A stretch of 14,995 bases of DNA, taken from NCBI GenBank assembly GCA_964569315.1, contig CAZMUZ010000093.1, positions 1-14,995 of the forward strand, given 5' to 3'. This document shows positions 6,682-13,597 of the stretch, one piece after another; position 1 is the stretch's first letter; every line of letters begins with the position of its first letter. Under the pieces are notes generated by a model that saw only the letters and a program-made list of their open reading frames with translations, was not told the origin of the DNA and searched no databases. Source of the stretch: CADEFF01 sp964569315 (GTDB lineage Bacteria > Pseudomonadota > Alphaproteobacteria > Dongiales > Dongiaceae). The translations under genes were made by a program, and so were the position numbers.

Positions 6682-9600
6682 ATGCTGTCAGACGATCCGC
6701 TCTGGTACAAAGACGTCGTAATCTACCAGCTTCACGTCAAATCCTTTTTCGACGCCAATGACGATGGCGTCGGCGACTTCGCGGGCCTGTCGCAGAAGCT
6801 CGATTATCTGCAGGATCTGGGCATCAATGCCCTCTGGTTGATGCCGTTTTACGCCTCGCCGCTGCGCGACGACGGCTACGACATCGCGAGCTACCGCAGG
6901 GTCCATCCGCCCTACGGCACGATGCGACAGTTCCGCAATTTCGTCCGCGCGGCCCATGAGCGCGGACTCCGCGTCATCACCGAACTCGTCATCAACCATA
7001 CCTCCGACCAGCATTCGTGGTTCCAGCGTGCGCGCCGCGCCAGGCCCGGCTCGAAGCTGCGCGACTGGTACGTCTGGAGCGACACCGACCAGAAATACAA
7101 GGGCACGCGGATCGCCTTCACCGACATCGAATCTTCGAACTGGAGCTGGGATCCGCTGGCGAAGGCCTATTACTGGCACCGATTCTTCGCGCACCAGCCG
7201 GATCTCAACTTCGACAACCCCCAGGTGGTCCGCGCGGTGGTGAGCGCGATGCGTTTCTGGCTGGATGCCGGGGTGGACGGCATGCGGCTCGATGCCATTC
7301 CCTATCTCTGCGAGCGGGAGGGCACCAGCAACGAGAACCTGCCCGAAACCCATGCCGTTCTGAAGCGACTCCGCGCCTCCCTCGACGCGCAGCACAAGAA
7401 CCGGATGTTCCTCGCCGAAGCGAATCAGTGGCCGGAGGACGTGCGGCAGTATTTCGGCGACGGCGACGAATGCCACATGGCCTATCACTTCCCGCTGATG
7501 CCGCGGATGTACATGGCGATCGCGCAGGAGGATCGGCATCCGATCACCGACATCATGCGTCAGACGCCGGAGATACCGGCCAATTGCCAGTGGGCGATAT
7601 TCCTTCGCAATCACGACGAGCTGACGCTCGAGATGGTGACGGATTCCGAGCGCGACTATCTCTGGAGCACCTATGCGGCCGACCGGCAGGCCCGCATCTA
7701 TCTCGGCATCCGTCGCCGCCTCGCGCCGCTCATGGAGAACGACCGGCGCAAGATAGAACTGATGAACAGCCTGCTTTTCTCCATGCCCGGCACACCGATC
7801 GTCTATTACGGCGACGAGATCGGCATGGGCGACAATATCTTCCTCGGCGACCGGAACGGCGTCCGCACGCCCATGCAATGGACGCCCGACCGCAATGGCG
7901 GCTTCTCGCGTGCCGATCCGGCGCAGCTCTCCCTGCCGCCGCTGACCGACCCGGCCTATGGCTACCAGGCGGTCAATGTCGAGGTGCAGAGCCGCAACTC
8001 CTCCTCGCTGCTCAACTGGATGAAGCGGCTCATCTCCGCGCGTCAGGCGCACCGGGCCTTCGGGCGCGGCAACCTTGCCTTCCTCTATCCCTCGAACCGC
8101 CGCATCCTCGCCTATGTGCGCGAGCTCGACGGCGAAACCGTGCTCTGCGTCGCCAACCTGTCGCGCTCGGCCCAGGTGGTGGAACTGGACCTCGCCGCCT
8201 ACAAGGGCCGTATCCCGATCGAGCTGCTGGGCCGCGTCAACTTCCCGCCGATCGGCGACGCCTTCTACCGGCTTACCATGCAAGGCCATTCCTTTCTCTG
8301 GTTCCAGCTCGCGACCGTGCCCGACAGCGGGATCGGCGCCGCGCCGCAGATCGACACCCTCCCCGAATATGTGACGCTGGTCATGACCGGGGACGTCGGC
8401 TCGCTGCTATCCGGACGCAACAAGACTCTTTTCGAGCGCGATGTGGTGCGCCAGTACCTTCCCCTGCAGCGCTGGTATGGCGACAAGGAAACGAAACTCG
8501 GGGCGGCGACCCTGGTGAGCGTCGCGCCCTTCCCGCCGGCAGCGCCGTACTCGCTTCTGACGGTCGTTGAAACAGCCGCCGCCGGCGACATCCCGGCGCA
8601 GCGCTACCTCCTGCCGCTCGCCGTCGATTGGCGGGAGATCCACGCCCTCCCGCCGCAGCTCCAGACCCTGACGATGGCCAAGGTTCGCAAGGGCGCACGC
8701 GAGGGCGCTTTGTTCGAGGCGGCCGGCAGCGACGCCTTCGCCCTCGACCTGGTCGAGCATGTCCGGCGCAACGCGTCGCTCGAACTGCCCGAAGGCCGCC
8801 TGCGGTTTGCGCCGACCGTCGCCTTCGCCGGGCAGACGGCGTCGGCGACCCCGACGGTTCGGCTGCTGGACACCGAGCAAAGCAACAGCTCGATCCTTCT
8901 CGAAGACTATCTGGTGCTGAAGCTCTATCGCCGCCTCGCCCCCGGGATGCATCCGGAAATCGAGATGGGGCGCTTCCTCACGGAGACCGCGGGGTTCCCC
9001 AACACGCCGCCCCTGCTCGGCGCGATCGAGCTTCTCGATGCGGAGGGCACGCCGACGGCGCTCGCCTGCCTGCACGGCTTCGTCCGCAACCAGGGCGATG
9101 GCTGGACCTTCAGCCTGAGCTACCTCGAGCGATTTCTCGACGAGCATGTGCTGCTTCCGGTCGAGGAGCTGGCGCAACGTCAGGATATCCACGCAGTCTA
9201 TGTGACGCAGGCGCGCCAGCTCGGGCTCCGTACCGCGGAGCTGCATCGCGCTCTCTGCCGCATGGACGCCGACAAGGCGTTCGCGCCCGAACCGATGACG
9301 ACGGCCCGTTTACAGGCCTACCTTCGCAACGTTCGGCAGCAAGCCGCGGCGACCCTCAGGTTCCTCGGCAACCGGAAGCGACAATTGCCGCCCGACCTCG
9401 TCGATCGCGTGATCCCGCTGCTGACCCGGCGCAACGAAACCCTGGCGCGGATCGGCGCGGCGCTGCCTGCCAGGATCGACATGGTTCGCTGCCGCATCCA
9501 TGGCGACTATCACCTCGGGCAGGTGCTGATCGCCCAGAACGACTTCTATGTGCTCGATTTCGAGGGCGAGTCGAACCGCAGCCTCGAGGAGCGCCGCGAG

Positions 9601-9981
9601 AAGCAGATCGTCCTCAAGGACGTGGCCGGGATGGTGCGGTCCTTCGACGATTGCGCCTGGACCGCCGTCGAGAAAGTCGCGACCAACCATCCCGATCGCC
9701 GCGATGCGCTCGCGGCACTGGCTCTCGGATGGCGCGATGCCGCCGTCGCGGCCTTTCTCGATGCCTATCGAACGGCTATCGCCGGCTGCCCCGCCTACCC
9801 TTCCGATGAAAAGACGGCGGACGCGCTGCTCGAGCTCGCGATCATGGAGAATCTCGTGCGAAATCCGCGACGCGGGCGGCAGGCGCCCGGCCCGATCGTG
9901 CCTTCCGTGCGACAGGCCGCAGCCCGCCGCCGAAAGGCCGCCGCGCCCGCAGTTCGCCGCCGGCCGCGGCGGCAAACCTAG
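6682..9981 (+). CDS. treS: Trehalose synthase-maltokinase fusion (TreS-Mak)
   Basis: 1099 residues from ATG 6682 (GTG 6670 is an alternative, adding four residues). The N-terminal about 550 residues are a GH13 trehalose synthase beginning LWYKDVVIYQLHVKSF; catalytic residues are D204 (nucleophile, in GMRLDAIPY), E246 (acid/base, in FLAEANQW) and D312 (in FLRNHDELT). It interconverts maltose and trehalose. Residues about 590-1060 are an aminoglycoside-phosphotransferase-like maltokinase: HGDYHLGQ with catalytic D942, and VLDFEGE with D959 for metal. Maltokinase makes maltose-1-phosphate, normally passed to GlgE for alpha-glucan synthesis, so the fusion channels trehalose to glucan; no glgE is in this window. 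The final about 45 residues, after LLELAIMEN, are an Arg/Ala/Pro-rich tail that does not follow the usual maltokinase C-terminus, suggesting a late frameshift or a lineage-specific end. Likely stress controlled through the EcfG-type promoter at 6205-6229. Confidence 0.95.
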   Translation: MLSDDPLWYKDVVIYQLHVKSFFDANDDGVGDFAGLSQKLDYLQDLGINALWLMPFYASPLRDDGYDIASYRRVHPPYGTMRQFRNFVRAAHERGLRVITELVINHTSDQHSWFQRARRARPGSKLRDWYVWSDTDQKYKGTRIAFTDIESSNWSWDPLAKAYYWHRFFAHQPDLNFDNPQVVRAVVSAMRFWLDAGVDGMRLDAIPYLCEREGTSNENLPETHAVLKRLRASLDAQHKNRMFLAEANQWPEDVRQYFGDGDECHMAYHFPLMPRMYMAIAQEDRHPITDIMRQTPEIPANCQWAIFLRNHDELTLEMVTDSERDYLWSTYAADRQARIYLGIRRRLAPLMENDRRKIELMNSLLFSMPGTPIVYYGDEIGMGDNIFLGDRNGVRTPMQWTPDRNGGFSRADPAQLSLPPLTDPAYGYQAVNVEVQSRNSSSLLNWMKRLISARQAHRAFGRGNLAFLYPSNRRILAYVRELDGETVLCVANLSRSAQVVELDLAAYKGRIPIELLGRVNFPPIGDAFYRLTMQGHSFLWFQLATVPDSGIGAAPQIDTLPEYVTLVMTGDVGSLLSGRNKTLFERDVVRQYLPLQRWYGDKETKLGAATLVSVAPFPPAAPYSLLTVVETAAAGDIPAQRYLLPLAVDWREIHALPPQLQTLTMAKVRKGAREGALFEAAGSDAFALDLVEHVRRNASLELPEGRLRFAPTVAFAGQTASATPTVRLLDTEQSNSSILLEDYLVLKLYRRLAPGMHPEIEMGRFLTETAGFPNTPPLLGAIELLDAEGTPTALACLHGFVRNQGDGWTFSLSYLERFLDEHVLLPVEELAQRQDIHAVYVTQARQLGLRTAELHRALCRMDADKAFAPEPMTTARLQAYLRNVRQQAAATLRFLGNRKRQLPPDLVDRVIPLLTRRNETLARIGAALPARIDMVRCRIHGDYHLGQVLIAQNDFYVLDFEGESNRSLEERREKQIVLKDVAGMVRSFDDCAWTAVEKVATNHPDRRDALAALALGWRDAAVAAFLDAYRTAIAGCPAYPSDEKTADALLELAIMENLVRNPRRGRQAPGPIVPSVRQAAARRRKAAAPAVRRRPRRQT

Positions 9982-10214
9982 CCTCCCCTTCCCATCCGAC
10001 AGCGCCGGCAATATCGTGGGTTCCACCACGCCAACGGCACCGCGATGCGGTCATCTCGGAAGCTTGTCGGTGACGTCGCAACATGCCTCGAGCGAGCTCC
10101 CATGGGGCTCGCGCTTCCTCGCGCGTCGCATTCGAGAACATGTGAAGCCCGTCACAGACGACGACCGGTCCGGGTGCGAGATTGCGACCCCGTCACTCTC
10201 GAAAGGAGACAGCA

Positions 10215-10499
10215 ATGACACTCCGTCGATACATCATCGAACGTGACATTCCGAAGGTCGGCATGCTGAAGGGCGAGGAAATGAAGGGTGCCGCCTGCAA
10301 ATCGAACAACGCGCTCCGCGACCTCGGCGCCGACATCCAGTGGATCGAAAGCTATGTCGCCAACGACAAGACCTTCTGCGTCTACCTCGCGAAGGACGAG
10401 AGCGTGATCCGCAAGCATGCCGAGCTCAGCGGCTTTCCGGCGACCACCATCACCGAGATCAAGCGGCTGATCGACCCGACGACGGAAATGACGGGGTAA
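10215..10499 (+). CDS. DUF4242 domain protein
   Basis: 94 residues, a complete single domain. It begins MTLRRYIIERDIPKVGMLKGEE and contains ADIQWIESYVANDKTFCVYLA followed by the HAELSGFPATTITEI segment, all typical of DUF4242 (ferredoxin-like small proteins related to the Streptomyces SCO4226 nickel-binding protein). Whether this one binds metal is not known; H82-type and C-residues are present but no motif proves it. The start is secure: AAAGGAGA lies about 5-8 nt before the ATG. It follows treS by 233 nt on the same strand and may have its own promoter. The tRNA-derived repeat that bounds the next module starts 47 nt after its stop, so it is the last gene of the ordinary chromosome on this side. 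Role unknown. Confidence 0.85.
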   Translation: MTLRRYIIERDIPKVGMLKGEEMKGAACKSNNALRDLGADIQWIESYVANDKTFCVYLAKDESVIRKHAELSGFPATTITEIKRLIDPTTEMTG

Positions 10500-10545
10500 A
10501 GCGAAGATCGGCTGTCGCCGGGAAGCGCGAGGCCGCCGGTCGTGC

Positions 10546-10575
10546 TGGCGTCCCTGTTACCGCCGTGAAAGGGCG
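10546..10575 (-). repeat. Degenerate tRNA-Glu 3' fragment, left direct repeat of the NAD module (att-like)
   Basis: 30 nt that match the tRNA-Glu fragment at 13517-13564 but lack 18 internal nt of the T-arm: TGGCGT is joined directly to the 24-nt stretch at 10552-10575, which is identical to 13541-13564 (anticodon arm with TTC anticodon on the minus strand). Same orientation as the right copy, 2,989 nt apart. It marks the left limit of a lower-GC segment. Confidence 0.75.
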
Positions 10576-10617
10576 CAGCTTACGCGATCAAGGCCTTCAT
10601 TTAATAAAGCAGTATCG

Positions 10618-11550
10618 TTATATGATGAGGCGCCCTTGTCGATCGGCGATGGAAACCTCTGCCTCGGCACCAGCATTGAACTCAAGACGGTCGGCCTCGA
10701 TTCCGTCACTAAAAATGACCCCATTCTCGGGCATGAGGGAACGAAGCCGCAGGGACTTTCCCGGCCGGAGCGCACCAAAGACCAAGCTCGCCCCAGATGT
10801 CAGGCTCGTGAATGGTTCGCGCACGGCGAAGCGCAGTTCTCTGCTGTCCCAAGGCTGTATTTTGTAGCGGGCCTCACGTCGCGTGCCGACGGCATCAGCA
10901 ATCGCCAACGAGCCCGTAACGATGCTCTTCAGCCACGCGGTTGAGCCGAGACCCGTCGCAACGATAAGGCCGCTCGATGACTGCGTCTCAGTCTTGTCAC
11001 CGACCGTAATCTGGTAAAGCGCGGATGTATGCGAGCGCGGTCCTACAAAGAGATCGTTGACAGCATAGAGCACCTGGCCATCGCGCAGACTTGCCTTAGC
11101 CATGCTGACGGTCTTGAACGGCCTCTTGTCGGTCGCAACTTCACTCAACAGCGTGCCAACATCGCCAGGGTCGAAAGGCAGCAGGATTCCGTCGTAACGG
11201 TTTTGATCGGGGTTGATTCCCAGGACAGGGTGGTTGTCGAGATACTTCATCGTATTCGCGACTAAGCCATCCTGCCCCAGAGCGACGACGATGTCGTTCG
11301 GTCCAAACAAGAACGTCGGAAGAAAGGCCCGCTCGATTGCCTGATATCTGCCCCACGCCTCCAAGCTGTGCATGACATTCCGGCGCGACGCCATGTATGC
11401 GTCATGCTCCTTCTCGTAGTCCGCGAAGTCGGCGCCCAAATGCTCCACATAGAACTTGGCTTGCGCGAAGGTATGGTATTTTGCGATCAGCTCCTCCAAA
11501 CGGGTCTTGCGCGTCACCAGGACGACTTTCCGGTCAGCGCCGGGGAGCAT
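10618..11550 (-). CDS. Diverged NAD kinase-like protein
   Basis: 310 residues. It has the ATP-NAD kinase fold motifs in order: a GGDG-type loop as GQDG (92-95), an N-D pair in AVNDLFVG (163-170) where NAD kinases have NE, SSGLIVATGLGSTAW (192-206, the substrate-binding S/DGxxxxTxxGSTAY block), and FSDGIEA (280-286). The N-terminal region (VTRKTRLEELI, then EHLGADFADYE) belongs to a branch with a longer N-terminus than housekeeping NadK, sometimes annotated as sugar kinase. The first Gly of GGDG replaced by Gln may alter phosphate-donor handling, so activity is uncertain; D94 is kept. Start: AAGGAG lies 7 nt before the ATG. It overlaps the end of the SPFH gene by 17 nt, implying translational coupling. 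Together with NrtR next door, a role in NAD(P) homeostasis is likely; which substrate is phosphorylated is open. A second, non-housekeeping copy is expected. Confidence 0.82.
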   Translation of the reverse strand: MLPGADRKVVLVTRKTRLEELIAKYHTFAQAKFYVEHLGADFADYEKEHDAYMASRRNVMHSLEAWGRYQAIERAFLPTFLFGPNDIVVALGQDGLVANTMKYLDNHPVLGINPDQNRYDGILLPFDPGDVGTLLSEVATDKRPFKTVSMAKASLRDGQVLYAVNDLFVGPRSHTSALYQITVGDKTETQSSSGLIVATGLGSTAWLKSIVTGSLAIADAVGTRREARYKIQPWDSRELRFAVREPFTSLTSGASLVFGALRPGKSLRLRSLMPENGVIFSDGIEADRLEFNAGAEAEVSIADRQGRLII

Positions 11551-12580
11551 GGACGGTCTCCTTGGTTGCGGTCTTGTCCATCAAGGTCTGCAACAGGTCG
11601 GGAGAAATATTGAGCTGACCGATGCGTTCAGCCTTTTCCGCAATGCCGGTGAATGCCTGGGCGATCAGTTGGCTCGGCTGCATGCCAGCCGCCGCCAAAG
11701 CCTGGACGACCCGCGTGTCGACACCCTCGAATATTTTCATGAGCGCGCCAACGCGATAGGCATCCGCATCCGCCAGCGTACGGGTATTATCAGCGTTCAA
11801 TCCGACGAAGTTCTTGCGTTTTTCTTCAAGAGCAATGTCGGCGATCATTTCTGCGTCGCGGAGTTCGTTGCGCTTGTGCATAACGCTCGCTTCGGCATCC
11901 ATTTGTGTCTCGCGAATGGTGCGTTTCTTCTCCTCCACGGCAATCTCTGTATCCAGCTCGCTCTTACGAATTGCGCGTTCCTGCTCCACCGCAAAGTTAC
12001 GGCGCGCGAAGATTGCTTCGTCGGCGCGCTTCAGAATGGTTTCGCGCGCATCCGCCTCCAGGGCCTTGGCTGTATCCGGCGCCGGCTTCACCGCAAGAAC
12101 CGAAACGCTCAGCACTTCGACGCCAAGGGCCTCCACGTCTGCCCGTCGGCGTAGCCCCACCGTGATCGCTTCCGCGATTCGGTCGGATGCTTGGATAGCT
12201 TCCGTCAAGGTCATCGCCTTGACGGCCTGCTGCGAAAGAACTTCCACGGCGCCCGATATCCGCAGCCAAAGTTTCTCGGGATCGTCTGACTCGTAACCCG
12301 TACCACCCGCCTTCAGGGTGAAATTCAGCATGGCTGCCGCCTTCCGCGTATCCGCGATGCGGTAAGATACCTGCCCCTGAACTGTCACCATCTGAAAGTC
12401 GCTGGCGACGTGCTGAAAAATGAAAGAGTCGTCATGGCTGGCTACCGGTACGGCGACGAGAGAGGTCGTCGGCGCGAAGTAAAGCGTTGATAAGCCGATA
12501 CCTTCGCGGACGATCGCGCCCCCTTTGTATACCAGGAGATAAACGGTGGGCTGTGCCTTGACGAAACGGAAACCGAACAT
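11534..12580 (-). CDS. SPFH / band-7 domain protein with long coiled coil
   Basis: 348 residues. SPFH domain about 5-180 (FVKAQPTVYLLVYKGG, VTVQGQVSYRI, ADVEALGVEVLSVSV), then a highly charged Glu/Arg/Lys/Ala helix, a predicted coiled coil, about 172-262, and a helical tail about 265-335 with GVDTRVVQALAAAGM and LIAQAF. There is no N-terminal transmembrane helix or signal peptide, unlike flotillins, stomatins and HflK/C, so it should be cytosolic or peripherally attached and would probably form rings or oligomers. Start: GGAG lies 6-9 nt before the ATG at 12580; the more upstream ATG at 12598 lacks such a site. It is first in an operon with the NAD-kinase-like gene (17-nt overlap), and divergent from nrtR. 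It may scaffold the kinase; this is inference from gene arrangement. Base composition is lower in GC than the flanking chromosome. Confidence 0.88.
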   Translation of the reverse strand: MFGFRFVKAQPTVYLLVYKGGAIVREGIGLSTLYFAPTTSLVAVPVASHDDSFIFQHVASDFQMVTVQGQVSYRIADTRKAAAMLNFTLKAGGTGYESDDPEKLWLRISGAVEVLSQQAVKAMTLTEAIQASDRIAEAITVGLRRRADVEALGVEVLSVSVLAVKPAPDTAKALEADARETILKRADEAIFARRNFAVEQERAIRKSELDTEIAVEEKKRTIRETQMDAEASVMHKRNELRDAEMIADIALEEKRKNFVGLNADNTRTLADADAYRVGALMKIFEGVDTRVVQALAAAGMQPSQLIAQAFTGIAEKAERIGQLNISPDLLQTLMDKTATKETVHAPRR

Positions 12581-12600
12581 GGCGTTCTCCTGTTGCATAT

Positions 12601-12635
12601 GTTAGTGTTTCTAGGCCACTAACTAAGTGTGACAG
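12601..12635. promoter_or_regulatory. Candidate NrtR operator between nrtR and the SPFH operon
   Basis: A perfect inverted repeat GTTAGTG (12601-12607) / CACTAAC (12617-12623) with a 9-nt spacer lies in the short divergent intergenic region, overlapped by CACT-AACTA-AGTG (12617-12629). Position between a NrtR-type regulator and its presumed target operon is what is expected of its operator. The exact binding sequence for this NrtR branch is not known to me. Confidence 0.5.
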
Positions 12636-12701
12636 TGCAACTAAGCCATGACGCCGGTCAAGCGCGAATTTGCGTCGACCTGCGCGAGCAACGGGAACGC
12701 C

Positions 12702-13430
12702 ATGAAAACGCCCCCTAGCACATTAGAATCTATAGATTTTCCTAGACCACTGACGAGTGTCGACACGGTCATTTTTGCGATCGCCGGAGATGTGCTTCAG
12801 GTTTTACTGATGCAGCGGCCAGCCACGGCTAGCGATCCCTTCCCTGCGATGTGGGCGCTGCCTGGCGGCTTCGTTGACGTGGAACAGGACAGCACCCTCG
12901 AAGCCTGCGCGCTGCGGAAACTACGGGAAAAGACAGGCGTCGCTAGCCCATACCTCGAACAGCTTGGTAGTTGGGGAAGCATTGACCGAGATCCGCGCGG
13001 GTGGTCCGCGACACATGCTTATTTCGCACTTATTCCATCGGAATCGGCCGACACTGCGAAGGGTGCGAACTCCCAGGATGTGCAATGGTTCGCGGTGAGC
13101 GGAGACCGAGTGAAAATGCGCCTGGCGTTCGATCACAACGATATTCTTGCGGCAGCCGTGAGCCGGCTACGCAGCAAGGTCGAGTACACTTCATTGCCCG
13201 CGTTTTTAATGCCGCAGGAGTTCACTCTCTCGGATCTACAGAGGGTGTATGAAATCGTCCTCGGGCGTGACCTGGAGAAGAGCGCCTTTCGCACGCGCAT
13301 TCTTGCGACGGATCTGATTGAAACCGTACCGAGGATGCGCACCGGATCCAATCGGCCAGCGCAACTTTATCGTTTGAAGAAGAAGCGCGCGCCGGTCTAC
13401 TTCGCAAGGACCTTCAATCCCTCAAAGTAG
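12702..13430 (+). CDS. nrtR: NrtR-type transcriptional regulator of NAD metabolism (Nudix + winged helix)
   Basis: 242 residues from ATG 12702; an ATG at 12648 would add 18 residues, neither has a strong ribosome site. Nudix-like domain about 13-155 with LPGGFV (53-58), REKTG (75-79), RDPRGWS (96-102) and AFDH (142-145); C-terminal winged helix about 168-227 with FTLSDLQRVYE (174-184), FRTRI (196-200) and RPAQLYR (218-224). This architecture and the RDPRG block identify NrtR, a repressor that senses ADP-ribose or related NAD breakdown products and controls NAD biosynthesis genes. The Nudix catalytic box is degraded (RKLREKTG where active hydrolases have RELxEExG), so it is probably a sensor without hydrolase activity. 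Divergent from the SPFH/NAD-kinase operon, its most likely target; an inverted repeat lies between them. Lower GC than the flanks supports acquisition together with that operon. Confidence 0.88.
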   Translation: MKTPPSTLESIDFPRPLTSVDTVIFAIAGDVLQVLLMQRPATASDPFPAMWALPGGFVDVEQDSTLEACALRKLREKTGVASPYLEQLGSWGSIDRDPRGWSATHAYFALIPSESADTAKGANSQDVQWFAVSGDRVKMRLAFDHNDILAAAVSRLRSKVEYTSLPAFLMPQEFTLSDLQRVYEIVLGRDLEKSAFRTRILATDLIETVPRMRTGSNRPAQLYRLKKKRAPVYFARTFNPSK

Positions 13431-13516
13431 CGTGGCGAGCTGCAGCCGCACCTCGATAGGGTTGTGGGGAATTGGTAGGAAGCTTGGCGGGCTCCCGCAG
13501 AAACCCTTGAAAAATA

Positions 13517-13564
13517 TGGCGTCCCCAAGGGGATTCGAACCCCTGTTACCGCCGTGAAAGGGCG
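13517..13564 (-). repeat. tRNA-Glu 3' portion, right direct repeat of the NAD module (att-like)
   Basis: Read on the minus strand: anticodon arm CCGCC-CTTTCAC-GGCGG (anticodon TTC), variable bases, a T-arm AGGGG-TTCGAAT-CCCCT, the 3' acceptor strand TGGGGAC, discriminator G and CCA. This is the 3' two thirds of a bacterial tRNA-Glu. The expected 5' acceptor GTCCCCA and Glu D-arm are absent from the adjoining DNA, so the gene is not intact. The 24 nt at 13541-13564 are identical to 10552-10575. Confidence 0.8.
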
Positions 13565-13592
13565 GAGAACGCGCTACCGACTGCCGCCGCCG
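13565..13592 (-). pseudogene. Foreign D-arm-like sequence joined to the tRNA-Glu fragment
   Basis: Where the 5' half of tRNA-Glu should be, the minus strand reads CAGTCGGTAGCGCGTTCTC, which resembles the D-arm of some other tRNA (GGTAGC with a GCGC strand). It cannot form the Glu acceptor stem with TGGGGAC, so 13517-13592 looks like a chimeric, non-functional tRNA relic, ending only a few bases after the stop of the ABC ATPase gene. Confidence 0.35.
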
Positions 13593-13597
13593 ATCCG

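Noticed and set aside
10576..13516. An integrase, transposase or IS that would explain the direct repeats
   Set aside because: All open frames in the interval are accounted for by NAD-kinase-like, SPFH and NrtR genes; no recombinase motif and no terminal inverted repeats were seen.
13517..13592. An intact tRNA-Glu gene
   Set aside because: The 5' acceptor strand and the Glu D-arm are missing; only the 3' part is tRNA-Glu.
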